Assembly: GCA_029891385.1 (NCBI GenBank)
Contig: CM057228.1
Location: 19,182,309 to 19,246,308 of the forward strand
Direction of reading: 5' to 3'
Source: Erythroxylum novogranatense
Lineage: Eukaryota > Streptophyta > Magnoliopsida > Malpighiales > Erythroxylaceae
Length of the DNA stretch: 64,000 bases
The notes under the pieces were generated by a model that ran no database searches, was not told the origin of the DNA, and saw only the letters and a list, made by a program, of their open reading frames with translations. This document shows positions 24,729 through 37,305 of the stretch, in pieces. Position numbers and translations under genes: made by a program. Each line of letters opens with the position of its first letter. The first letter of the stretch is position 1.

Positions 24729-26001
24729 TGATGGTGTGAATAGTTGCTAATTATACTAAGGATTTTATTGATGTTTTGGGTTAATATTCAGATGGAAAGG
24801 GTGGAATTTAATTAGTTTTGTGTATTTTCAGCACGAGATGACAATTGAGCATAATAGGAGACATTTTAGTTTCTGTTGCTTGAAGTTTTGAGCCGTGATT
24901 GTTTATCCGCAATTTTTGAACTGACTCTAGATTTTAGGCAGTGAGCCGTGCCTACGACTTAAGGTCGCGCATGAATGAACATCTGGTACAGAGTTGGGGA
25001 CGTGACTGAGCTTTTAAATTAAATATTTTCAGATCTGTAAGGGAAGACTTTTTAGGATTAGTGAGGGAAGTTAGGGATATTAATCTTTAACCTATTGTTC
25101 TCTCTCTTAAAATAGAATTCTCCCTATAAAAAGGGGGTTAATAGGAGATTGAAGGGGGTCGATTGCTAGGAAATTAAAGACTCTCTTATTTCTTATTTTG
25201 CAAGTTTTGTATAGCCATGAGCGGCTAAACCTACGTTAGTCTAGCAAGGGTTAATCGAGTTCAAGTTCATATGAGTTCTGAGATCTAAACTTAATTTTTA
25301 TCCTTCAAATTCTGCAGTATCTATTCATTATCTGTTTTATTGATATTATTATCTTGTTGGTTGTTGCAATAAGAGCTCGTTGTGCAATTGGCAGGGTTGT
25401 AATTAGCTAATCAAGATTTCTAGATCCGTAATTGTCTAGTAAATCTTGATGACAATGGTAGGTAATATAATGTTCAAGTTATATTATGAGAATGAATAAT
25501 ATGATTTAAACAATCACGCTTGTTGATCTTGTTGATTAGGGTTGGGTCTTTCTAATTCTTAAAGCTGTTAGTGAATTAAATCCTAGGAGCGTGTCAGGAT
25601 TGTTCGTCGATAAGGAGTTAGTTATAGGCGCGTGTGCAGCTAATCTAAAATTAAGGAAGGATCAAATTATTAGAAGCTTTTCAATAATCATAACCAATCT
25701 ATTGTGGGATTTGGATTTATTCATTGTTTCAATGATCAATCTTAGAACTTGAATGAGATTACCTTGTTAGATGCTATTAATCTGATTTCAATTTAAATTT
25801 ATTTGCTTATCATTTATTAAATTAGTTTTTTTTTTACTCATCAGTTACAAACCCCCTTTTTATTTCCTCGTTCTTGATTCCCTGTTCGTCAATAGGATTA
25901 AGTAATCTCTGGTCTTGTGGATACGACTCTACTCGCTCTAGCTACAATTTAATTGATTTTTGAAGGGTAGATTTTATTTTTGGTGGATTCGACACCCATC
26001 A
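24729..26001 (+). repeat. Athila 3' LTR
   Basis: A 1273-bp copy of the 5' LTR, with its TATA box at 25125-25132 and ending CACCCATCA before the TSD ACCTT (26002-26006). Confidence 0.93.
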
Positions 26002-26006
26002 ACCTT

Positions 26007-26330
26007 CGTACTTGATGATAGATTTTCTTCCTCTTTCAATTCCTTCTCAATCTAGCAATCTTTGATGAGGTTCTTTTGGGATCCTCAATCTCCTTTCCAC
26101 CCCTCAGGGTTATAGCATTAACATTCTTCGGGTTCACCTCAAGTTATGATGGCAATTTTCCTCCACCTTGCGATTCTAGGTGATTGAGCCTTACTGCCAT
26201 CTGACCCATTTGATGTTCCATGCTCTGTTCACTTGTTTTTTATCTCCTGTTGGAATTGTTGCAACTGTTGCTGCATATTTTGTTTATATCGCTGCATATC
26301 CTATTAAAATTGCAAATTGTTAGATTACCT
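26007..26330 (-). pseudogene. Ty3/gypsy gag relic, part 1
   Basis: The minus strand reads a glutamine-rich stretch (MQQQLQQFQQEIK), then MEHQMGQMAVRLNHLESQ and NPKNVNAITLRGGKEIE, the usual spacer motifs of an Athila/Tat gag C-terminus. It continues into the protease relic at 13381-12980 once the Athila insertion is removed. Confidence 0.82.
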
Positions 26331-26539
26331 TTAGAGCAAATTCATAAGTATTATTATGTACATACTATCATGATTCCAAGAAAATAATTACCAAAGATGC
26401 CTTTTAAAATGTGAACAGAGTGGAAATTAGCCTTACTCTCCTCCATGTATAGGGCTGCCATGTCAAGGTACATTTATGTAATTCTTAGAAGAATAAATTA
26501 CATTCTAGTTCTAAGTGTTTTTTGTGGTATATCTTGACC

Positions 26540-28425
26540 ACTATAAGGGATATAGACTTTTTTATAGAGAAGGAGGATTCGAAATAATGCAATTGCAAAC
26601 AGCTAAGTTTTTGGAACAAAATGTTTGTGATGAGTGTGGCCTCTCTCATCTTTAATATGATAAAAGAGTGAATATGACTATTATATCATATCCATTACTC
26701 ACTCAATTAGGACAAGTAGATCCAAGTATGAATATCATATCAATATAGGAACATAAACCTATACAAGTACGTACTGAGGTTTTTGAGGTACACGATCATA
26801 TTAAACCAATTTAGTTTAAAAAAAATTTGTTTGAGAAAGGAGACCTACAATATTATCTGATTACATAGTTTATCTGGATAAATATGACTATGATATTGGA
26901 TAAGTAATGGATCCAATTACTTTTATAAAATTTGTTTTTAGGCCTAATGTAGATTTATGGCCAGATTTTATGAGGGACAAAATGCAATCTATTAAGTAGA
27001 TTATTTGTGGAAACTTATCAATCTACTTCATAACTGAACTCATTTTCTATAAATGCATTTATATGATCGAGAAGGACTCCTAAGGTAAGATTGAGTAGTT
27101 TAAGGCCATGTTAGTTGTCAAGGGATTCACTTATAGAGAAGGTATTGACTTTAATATCAACTTTTTTCTGTTATGTCTTTCAAATTTAAAGTGATCTTGA
27201 TAATAGTAGATGATTTTGATATAGAGCTATATAAGATGGACATTAAAACTACTTTCCTAAAAGGAGACCTTTATGAGGAGATCTATATGGAATAGTTTGC
27301 AGGGATTCAGAACCAATATACGACTTATGTGATCTGTAAATTAAGGAAATATATATATGGTTTAAAAGAGGCTTCCAGGCAATGGTAAGTGAAGTTCGAT
27401 GAGATTGTTACCTCATTTAGCTTCATAAAAATAAGGTTAAAAGACGTTTATATTACAAAGATAAGAGGAAGCAAGGTTATTTTTCTAATTTATATGTAGA
27501 TGATATTTTTCTTGTATCGAATGACTTAACCATGTTGTATGAGATTAAGCAACTTTTGGCTAAACATTTTAACATGAAGACCTTATAAGGCATTTTTCGT
27601 GTTATATACTCAGATTCATCAGGACAAATCTTAAAATTTATTGGGTCTCTCACAAAGTGCATTTATTATGTGTATATTACAAAGGTTTAATATGGCTTAT
27701 GATAAATTTGTTGCAACATCCATCGATCATAGTGAGAGGTTGTATTTAGAATAGTGTCCAAATAATGAGATTGAAAGAGAGGTCATCAGGAATGTTCCTT
27801 ATTTTAGTGTGATAGACCGTTTGGTATATGCTCAGGTATACACTATATTATACATTACATTCCTTGTTGGACTGTTAGATAGTATTTGACTAAACCTTGT
27901 ACAGAACGCTATATTGTAGTTAAATGAGTTTTGAAATACTTTAAAGAAACTAAGAATTATACATTGACATTTAAAAAAATCAACAATTTAAACCTTGTTA
28001 GTTAGACTTTGTTATATGTTTAGATGATCGGAAGTTTATGTTAGGATATATTTTCATATTAGTAGATGGTGTTATCTCGTAGAAGAGTATCAAGTGAGCG
28101 ATAATGATATCTTTGATTATGAATATAGAGTTTTGATATGTTATAACATTGTTTCACATGCAATTTAACTTAGGAACTTTATTTTTTAGTTATTTATTGT
28201 TAATTCGGTTGCTAAGATTATTCAGTTATACTGTGATAATTTTTTGTATTATTTAGTAACAACAATAAGAATGTCACATAAGTTAAGTATTTAGAGGTCA
28301 AATATTTAGCCATAAAGGGTACATATTGAGATTGAGCTTATCTTGGTTAATTTACTTGTTAAAGGACTTCACTTAGCTATTTTTCAAATATATGTATACA
28401 ATATGAGTTTTTTGAAAATTGTTAG
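26540..28425 (+). pseudogene. Ty1/copia pol relic (RT-RNase H), interrupted by B2
   Basis: Broken plus-strand frames match Ty1/copia pol: LSDYIVYLDKYDYDIG (about 26855), WPDFMRDKMQSIK (about 26960), a KGFT-REGID block near 27120, and KLRKYIYGLKEASRQW-like sequence near 27340-27385. The catalytic box YVDDIFLVSND is at about 27493-27525. RNase H remnants include YCDN (about 28230) and the LVKGLHLAIF end motif (about 28358). Dozens of stops make it an old copy. It is cut at 28425 by B2 and presumably resumes at 50535. The 5' part of the element is not seen. Confidence 0.85.
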
Positions 28426-28725
28426 TGTTGGACCCCGAATGTTTCTTAGAAGTTAGAATTGAAAATAAAAATTTTTGGTGATTAGTCATGAGTAAAGAAC
28501 AAATGAATGAAAATTCTTGAACCAAGAAATGATAGACAAGAGTAAAGTAGCGAATGAGAAATGTGGATAGATTCATATTTTGCCTTGGTGCTTTTATTGA
28601 ATAAGAGATTTCGAAATGGGAAGAATTAAGGAAAAAGTTAGAGGTAGAATGAAAGCAAAAAAAATGAAGTTGAATTTGTGTAGTAAGTTGATAAAGAATA
28701 TGTATATATATGCATGTTCTGTTAT

Positions 28726-31700
28726 TGTTGGATCCCGTTTTCGGAACCCAACTAATCATACAGATTTCCTCGTACGCATACATGATTCCTTATGAACTCT
28801 TATCACCCGTTCTGGATATCCAATCTCTAATCGAAAATTGAATATAAATTTTTTTCTCTTATTCATCTTAACTCCATTTTCATGATTCAGTCTTAACCTA
28901 AAAGCGAAACGAAGAACAAAACAAAAGTAAACCGAGCGGAGCGGAAGACAAGCATCTGAAACGAAGAAACATCTGAAAACAAATTATGACGCACATGAAA
29001 ATCAAAGACTAAAGAATTGAATCAAGCAAATTACAAAGTAAATCAAGGCTCAAATCGAAAGCAAAAGCAGTTAAAAGCGAATCGAATCGGATAACAAAGT
29101 GTGGAAACAAACGAAAACTAAGCCAAAGCAACTCGAACCGAAGGTATAAGGTGAAAGAAAATAAAACAAAGGAAACAAAAGCACATCGGTTTGAAAGGCA
29201 TAAAGGAAGCAAAGCGAACATCTCAAGCATAATTTAAGTAGGGCAAAACAACCAGACAAACGTGAGGGTGATTGAGCAAAATTCAATTAAGATAACAATT
29301 AGACATTTTTGCAAGGAAAGGTAGGAAACTTGATGAAAAATCACTGGTTCGCATTTGGGTAAATCGGAGGCCAAATGAGAGAGTTATAAGAGAAAATGTA
29401 AAATGACCAAAGGAATAGTATTTGACCATATGAATAGTAACCGCCAATTTCGACCCTTATATCTTTTTACTCGATTTCGATTAGGACGCACCATATCTCA
29501 TTTTAAAGATGTCAAGACCCTCTACAATTGTCATGAAGGATGAAATTTCAATTCCGCTCTAAAGCGTGAAAAACCCATCCGAAGGTTCAGCCCAAAATTG
29601 CCCATGAATAGTAATTGAAACCCAAATGCATAATGGGCAGCAAACTTAAAACGCTCATATCTTTTTCATCCTAAGTCGAAAACTAACCCATTTTATACCG
29701 TTTTAAAGTTCTTAACTTGCTCTACAACTTTCCGAAGACCTCTTGTTCCAATTCAATCGTTTGAGGTCTAAATTCTAAGCGAAGTTACTGCCCAAATTTA
29801 AGAAAATTGGACAGCACCTCCCTAAAATTGATCTAGCCAAAATCCTAATCTATCCATCCAAGCTCCAAACCTGCATAAAACCACTTCTATCTTCCAACTC
29901 AATAGCACATTAACTCCAACTTAAAGGGCCACATTGCAATCTTAAGAATTCTAATTGATTTCAAAACATACAACAATTTCACTCACTGTCTTTATATCCA
30001 AAATCACTATACAAGCACATATACATAAGAAAGCGATACAACATACATTGAAACTATCTAACCTTTATATTTACAAGGAATTAAACCAATACACAACATC
30101 AAAGGGCATTTAGCGGTTACATCAAAATCTTAAAGTACACATACAAAGTTTCTTCAAACATGACTCCTAAAACCAAAAGCATAGGAGTTGCCTCGGTTCC
30201 GATGCGAGACTCAGTTTCTTGTTTAAAACCTGTGGAGGGAGATAGGGGGATGAGCACGACGGCTCCGTGGGTAACAGTCTAATAATTAAGCATAAGCTAA
30301 TACATGCATCAATAATAATAATTTCAAGTCGATAACCATCAATTTCATTTTCTAACAATTAAAACAATTACAAAATCACCAAATATTAGATAACAGCACA
30401 AAAGCACATATCAGATGGTTTGAGTGATCCTAACAGAGACGTACTACACATGTTCGAATAGCGACCATGTGTGGTCAGTGAATGAGAGGAGTCCGATTTC
30501 GGAACTCCTATGCCACTAGCGGGCAGGCGGGCGAAGCCTATGACAAGTGCGCACTTGTTAAACAGAGGGGATCACTACAAACCCACAAAATCATACATGA
30601 TCATATTAAGCATTCTTCCTAAATCTCATATTCACATTCTTTTCCATTCTTCATCAAGCTTTACCACGAATGGCCATTTCAACAAGATACGCTCACATAA
30701 ACATTTAATTCACATATTCAAAAAATTTTGATCACTTAACAAACAATATTACTAATCTTTACACACAATAGTGCATAGTACAGATTCAAATATCACAAAT
30801 AATCCTTTGTTCAAAAATTCACAAATCATTGGAATATAGCCTAATACTTAATGATTAAAAAGTTACCCACCTCTTATCCTTTGGCTTTGCAATTTGTCAA
30901 ATTTTCTTTCCAATCTTCACTTGCCTTAAGAGACCTAATCAAAGCATAACAAGGTCTAATTACCAAAAAAATCAAATGCTGAAATTTTGTTTTTCAAGAA
31001 TGCGAGAACTTGACTTTAAACTTACTCAACTTTGCCTATTCATTACTAAACTATAACCATCATAACCTATCTCAATCTTATCAATTATTTTCAAGAATCT
31101 CATGCCTTAAAGCCAACAACTCAAATCTGAAATTTTACGCTTTTGTTTCTAAAATCCTTCTTCTTTCCACTTTACTCTCCAAGAAACCTCTTACACCTTC
31201 CTTTCTAAGCAAGAAAGGCCAAAATCTAACAAAACACCATGAATGAATATAGAGACATGTGCTGGAAATTTTAAAAGCATGGAACAATTTGACTTTAACT
31301 CTCCATAAGCTCATTTATACTTTAACTAAACTGTTCTCATCAAAACCCATCTAAATAATTAATAAAACTTTGAAAATCTCTAAGTTTAGAACTTTCCTCA
31401 CGAAAATTCTGATTCTGGTTACCTTCCAAAACTCCTCCTCTTTTCTAGTTCTTTCATCAAATAACTCTTCAATCCACCATTTTGAAATAAGAAATGCAAA
31501 CTCTACCATAAAACCCTAATCAACACAATAAGGCGATGCTGAAATTTTAAACAAATGTCGAAACTTGACCTTCATCACTAACTCTTTCAACCACCATGTT
31601 AAGCAAAACCCTTACCAATAAACTCATAATTCCCAAAAAAATTCACATGCTGAAATTTTTAACAAAATGGACAAACTGCCATCGCCTCTAACCTAACCTC

Positions 31701-33926
31701 CCTTATACTCTTTTTAAGCTATAACAATCAAAACTCATCTTAAACCTAATCCAAATTTGCAAAAATCTCAACTCAAAAACAAATACCTACACAAATCTGA
31801 ATTTTCTCTTTTGTTTTTAACATCCTTCTTCTTTTCTTTTCTAAGCCAATACTCTTCAAACCATCATATTAACCAAGAATAGGAACAACCCAAGCAACAA
31901 AATCATGAATTTACAAACATAACCTGTGCTGAAATTTTGTTTTTCAACCTTGGAAAACTTGAATTCAACTTACATACTTTCACCTATATTTTATCTAACC
32001 CATTATCATCACAACCCTCATTAAAAACACAAATCCTACTAGAAAACCATGAATTTCCAAACATGACCAATGCTGGAATTTTCCAAAGACAAGGAAAACA
32101 TGGGATTATTTCATATAACTTTATCTACACCTTCCTAAAGCTATTCCAATTGAAACCCCCTTTAAAACCAATCCAAAGTTTCGAAAATTATCAACTTTAA
32201 GGCCATACATGCATGCTGAAATTTTCCACAATTGTGAAACTTGATATTGAGCTCACCGAACCTTACCAAAACCTTTCTTGTGCCATTCTTTTGCTATATT
32301 AACTAAAACCCCCTTCAAAACTAATTGAAATTTCGAAATTCCTAAGTCCTATGCTTGCTGAAATTTTTCAAACATTCATGCTCTTCTCTTTTTCCTTTCT
32401 TTCCTACCCCAATACTCTTCAATCACCATATTAACCAAGAAAAAGAGAAAAAACCTAACAAAATACTAAGGAAAATTTCGAAACCCTAACTCATCCAAAT
32501 CTGAAATTTTAACCTTCATATAAACCTTCTTCTTTTTTTATCAATCATCTTCTAATACCCATTTAAAACAAGAAAGGAAACATTCTAGCTACAAAAATCA
32601 CAAAATTTCGAAATCCTTACCTTTGGAAAGTGACCCACGAAATCTTCTCTCTTGACTCTAATGGTGGATAATCTCTTCCTTTAACCTTCTTCTTTTGGAA
32701 ATCCTTGAAAACCCACTTGAAAACCTCATGAAAGATAACCTTCTCCCTCTCTTTTCTTTGGTATTTTCGTAACTCTCATCTTACAAGACTTAAGGAAAAC
32801 TTGAAAACCTACCTCTCTTCTTCTCCTAGCTTGATGGCCGACCCTTCACCTTGCTCTCTCCTCTTTGATGGTTTCGAAAATCCTCTCCTTTTGCTTGTAA
32901 AAATCGTGAACTTCTTCCTCTCTTCCACTTTCGAATGGTTCACCCAATAAAACCTAATTTTGCTTCTTTCTTATCTTTTCCCCTAAGCTAAAACGACAAC
33001 ACCTTATGCCTCCAACTCTTAAGATTTTCGTTTGCCTCATTCACTTTTCATTTCCTTTACAAATTTCCTTCCTTAACTACACTCCTAAGCATAATTTCGT
33101 GGGCCTCATTTACACTATTAAGCCCAAGCTTCCTTTTACTTTATCATCTAATTAATTTAAGTGTTAAGCCCACTTAAGCCCAAATCCATCTTTCCTCCTT
33201 CTAACTTTCACCAAGTTCAAACTTTCCTCCTTCTAACTTTCACCAAATTTTCATTTCCTCTTTCCCATTTGAAATTTTGTGGGCTCCCACTTAAAAGCCC
33301 ACTTGCCTCCCTTCTTTTTCATTTACTTAACCATAACAACCCTAGCCCATATAATTGCTTCCCCATCATTTACAAATCATTCCAAAGGCTAAAAGCCCAT
33401 TTTAATAAACCTAAAGCCTTATAACCATTTAAACAAAACCGAATTTATTCATAACAATATTTTAAGGCCTAATTTAATATTTCCTTATTCTTTGAAAATC
33501 TAATACCAAAATTAAAATTCTAATTTACCTCAAATTCTTACTTAAGCACTAAAATCTCAAATTCTAATTCTAAATTAGACTTCTCAATTCCATCAATTAA
33601 AGCAATCATCCTCTAACCTTCTTATTCATTGAATTAGAAAATCCATACAAGCTCTAATTCAATTTTAATCTCCATCACCTAAATTCATAGCAACCTCAAT
33701 TTATATAATTCTTTTAATATTAACAATATATCACAAAATAATAATTTCTCAACAATCAAAGTTCACTAAATCCTTTCATTAAATAATCATAACTTAAGCA
33801 ATAAAATCCTCAATTTATTCCAATCAAATTACAATTATCAATCTAGACCTCAAAATAGTTTAATTATGCCTCAAAATAATTTAATCAAGCTTGTTGACTT
33901 GAAAAAAAAAGAATCGGGGCCCAACA
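28726..33926 (-). repeat. 3' LTR of the giant-LTR element (left copy)
   Basis: 5201 bp. It is near-identical to the right copy apart from clusters of short indels, mainly in 28726-29720 at CG-containing words. Read on the minus strand it carries two ~200-bp-spaced modules with AGTTGTAGAG-like cores (complement at 29521 and 29721). Confidence 0.95.
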
Positions 33927-33940
33927 TTTCTCCCCCTCTT
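33927..33940 (-). other. Polypurine tract of the giant-LTR element
   Basis: On the minus strand AAGAGGGGGAGAAA ends directly at the TGTTGGGCCCC start of the 3' LTR. Confidence 0.9.
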
Positions 33941-34199
33941 AAAAGAATTTCGTCCTCGAAATTTCCACTGAAGACCACTTATAATCAATCACTTTCTTAC
34001 TAATTCAATCTTATCTAATCAAACTCTTATCGATGTCTTAGACATATCACTTATCTGGTATCCCAACCATCAAAAAGCATGCCAATATGTACTCTGATCA
34101 AGGTCGAAATCATTTGACCGTTAAGGACGTCAACTTAACGATCCGAGATTCAGATTCTCAACCAAAGACTTTCGACACTACCAATGGAATGGCATTAAA

Positions 34200-37017
34200 T
34201 GTAACATCCCGTCACTGATAGGATGTGTACAGTTCCTCTCGTACGTATTCTGCATTTGAATTTGTAGTCTCTGCATATGTATGTACATGCATGTATGGCA
34301 TAATTCCGACTTACTTGTGATACTGGAGACTTTGTGATTTAGATTAAGTGTGTTTCGAATTGTGAATTGGAGAAATTGTGTATTAAGGTAAATTGTGTTA
34401 TTAGTGAATTTGATAATTTAAAGCTGTGATTTATGAAATTGGAAAGCTAACTTAAAGTTAGAAATTTAGAATTGAAATTTGGAGTATGTGATTTGACATT
34501 TTCTAATTTTGTGGAATTATAGGAATTTTTCTAGAATTTTTGGAGTATTAGGCCCGGACCGGAAAAATGGATTAGTGACTGATTAATTGTGATTTCGGTT
34601 CTGGATTTGATTGATAATTTATATGAGATAACTTAAAGTTGTGATTTGAGGAATTAGGGTATGAATTATTCGAACTCGAGAGAAATTAGAATTTGAAATT
34701 TGGATCGGGGTTGTTCGGATCGGACCTGTGGCAATTGGAATTGCCAAACAAGCCTTAAAGCCCCTTAGTATTTAAATCCTCCTCCTTTGAAGATGATTCA
34801 CGATGCTTTCTTCTTCTTTTGAGAGAAAAAAATTCTTAGATCTCTTCCTTCTTTGCGTGGATCTTCGTAGGGGTGATTTCTAGTTTTCTTCTTGCCAATC
34901 AATCTTCCTTATCCTGGTTTAATCATTCCTTTGGTTTGGGATTGGAAGAAGAGGGGAAATATGCTTGATGTTGGGTGTTGCCGTGGATGAGCTTTGGGTT
35001 TGAAGTTTGAAGTTTGAGTTTTCTTGGTGATTGGAAGAGCTTAAGGCTTTACATCATGTAAGTCCCTTTTCCTTTGTGTTTTATAAGTTTAATTTTAGTA
35101 TTGAATCAAAGTATAAATTGTTAGAGAATTTGGAAAGTTTGGAAGATATAGTTTTAGGATTTTGTTGTTTTGATTTGGGGTTTGATGAATTATGGTTATT
35201 TGATGGAATTAAGTTTAGAAATGAATTGTTAGGAGTGAATGACATTGTTTCGGGGTGTTTAGAATGGAAAGGGATCGATTATAGAAGAAAGATGGGAACA
35301 CTTTGGTGGTGTGTTTAAAAGATGTGTTGGGGAAGAAGGAGAGTCTGTATGTGTAGATCGGACTTAGATTGGAGTCTTGACGAGTAGCTCGGCATCTGAG
35401 ACGAGCAAGAGCTTCGGATGCGACTGAGCAGAATAGCTCGGCATCGCGGACGAAGCTGCGTGTCGATCGATCATCGCGAGAGACCGATCGACGAATTGCG
35501 ATCGATCGGTTATCTGAGCGACCGACCGACGAGCTGCGTGTCGATCGATCATCATGCGCGACAAAGCGAGCGATTAGATGTGTAGCTTCGGCCATGCAAA
35601 GTAGTATGGACGAGCGATGTGTCCGAAGAGGTGTGTTTGAGAATTATTATGGGAGTTAGGATTGAATTAAATGGTATTGAATTATAGTGATTAAGGTCGG
35701 TCATGGTACCTAGTGTGACCTAAGTGTCAAATTGGGACAATTAGAGTTTTAGTTGGAAATTGCAATCGAGGTTTCGACCGAATGAATAGGAATTGGTGAT
35801 AGAGAGTATGAAATTGACTGAATTTTAGGATTGGATCAATTACTGTCGATCAATTGAATAAAGAGTTCAAGATTGGGTTTTAGCACCGGAAAATTGTGAA
35901 CATGCACTGTACACCATGCCACTGAAACATATGCATTACTGTACTGTTTATTTGAGTAATTAGTAATGGACTATATTTTACTGTTATAGAGGCTCCGTTG
36001 GATCGTCGCTCCACGGACATTGTTGGGACTTCCAGGCAGTAGCTCGGAAGTTACAGGTGAGTGACCTAGTTGGTTTCTCAATCTCTTATGTGTTATGTGC
36101 TTCGCATGTGAACTATCTGTGTCTTTGAATATGTGATTCTGATTAAATGATTCGCATGAATATGAATTGCGAAAGCATGCTAGGCATGAATAGGAATCGA
36201 TGGCGGCGATTGTGGTGGAGCACATTTCGATCTCGACCGAGCTATAAGCTCATTAAATGTGATAAGTGAAAAGGATTAGTGTATACCGGAGGGCTCTCCT
36301 ATCCCTAGTCTGCGTGGGTGTAGTGTATACCCAGAGGGCTCTCCTACCCCCGGAACGCGATTTCTGTGTGATGTGCCCAGAAATGGGATAATTCTGACGC
36401 CCAGTCACAACAATTAAAATGAACTGGAAATCATTGTGCATTGATGCGTGATTATCTTGTGATTGTGATATGAAATTAAGCAGTAAATGGGTGATTATGA
36501 TTTTTATGAATTTCGATTTATGATTCTAAATCGATGTGTTACTTGTCTGCAGATTTCGTAATGCATGAATTGGGTAAACCATCGATGATGGTTACTCATT
36601 GAGTTTCATAAACTCACCCAAATTGCACTATTTTTCAGACGGTAGTAGTGTGACTCTAGCTCCGGATTTTGAGATTTTCTGCTTGTGTGTGTCTTGCGAG
36701 AGGAGCATGGCCCATGTGTCGGTCATTGGGGACCCTTGGGGTATTTTGGGGATGACCTAGATAGAGCTATTCTCGCTTATTTTGGTCATATGCAGTAGTA
36801 AACTATGATCGGATATTGTATTTAGGATTTATGAATGCAATGAGAAGTACTCTTTGGTTTTAAAATTTAGTGATTGTGATCTTACTGCTTGATTATATTG
36901 ATGCCATGAGGTTTTTTTTTAGAAGCGATTGTCTGATAGTGCAACCTCATCGTAGGGTATGTATCGGTATGATCTACGGGCGTATCGGTGTATGCTCTAC
37001 GGTAAGGGGGCGCTACA
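34200..37017 (+). mobile_element. Solo LTR A3 inside the giant-LTR element
   Basis: 2818 bp from TGTAACATCCCGTC (34200) to GGTAAGGGGGCGCTACA (37017), TSD TTAAA (34195-34199 and 37018-37022). It shares the type A blocks: GTGAGTGACCTAGTTGG (36057), the ATCGAT box (36577-36593), and TTTTTCAG (36638). It is shorter than A1, A2 and A4 because part of the interior is missing. A CG-rich cassette occupies 35370-35600. It postdates the giant-LTR element. Confidence 0.9.
35370..35600. repeat. GC-rich hypervariable cassette of LTR A3
   Basis: An abrupt change from AT-rich LTR to CG-dense sequence rich in short words such as TCGATCGAT, GACGAGC and TAGCTCGGCATC. The minus-strand frames found here, rich in Arg, Ser and Asp, are products of this composition, not genes. 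Confidence 0.75.
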
Positions 37018-37287
37018 TTAAAGCCTTATCTGTCATCTCCTCAAACTGTCAAATCCTCATTCTGGTCATCTAAACCAAACAATCATTTAACACATTCTCC
37101 CTAATTCAATCGTAAAAACCATATAGCCCAAATAAGATCATAATACTGGGCTCTGATATTCTCACAAATTTCATTTTTATCCTTACACACTCTCATAAAT
37201 CATATGCCCAGTTAAGACCATAATCGGGCTCGACACTTATCCGAAGATTGCCCATGAAACAAACATATCGCCCAAGTTCATAATACT

Positions 37288-37301
37288 GGGCTCTGATACC
37301 A
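37288..37301 (-). other. Primer binding site, initiator tRNA-Met type
   Basis: The minus strand reads TGGTATCAGAGCCC four bases after the end of the 5' LTR, an exact match to the complement of the plant initiator tRNA-Met 3' end. A second near-copy of the surrounding sequence lies at 37139-37158. Confidence 0.92.
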
Positions 37302-37305
37302 CATA

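Larger units (their letters stand above)
13382..26001 (+). mobile_element. Full-length decayed Athila-type Ty3/gypsy retrotransposon
   Basis: LTRs at 13382-14651 and 24729-26001 (TGATGGTGTGAA...GACACCCATCA) flank a tRNA-Asp-type PBS, gag, protease, RT, RNase H, integrase and an extra ORF of the ATHILA ORF-1/env-like type. A purine tract precedes the 3' LTR. The 5-bp TSD ACCTT lies at 13377-13381 and 26002-26006. The original element was about 10.3 kb, with B1 adding 2.3 kb inside gag. The LTRs differ at many sites and every ORF is broken, so it is an old, dead copy. PBS type and the third ORF are the established marks of the Athila lineage. Confidence 0.94.

Noticed and set aside
35215..35595. 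126-codon minus-strand frame rich in Arg, Ser and Asp
   Set aside because: It lies in the CG-rich repeat cassette of LTR A3; the composition alone explains it.
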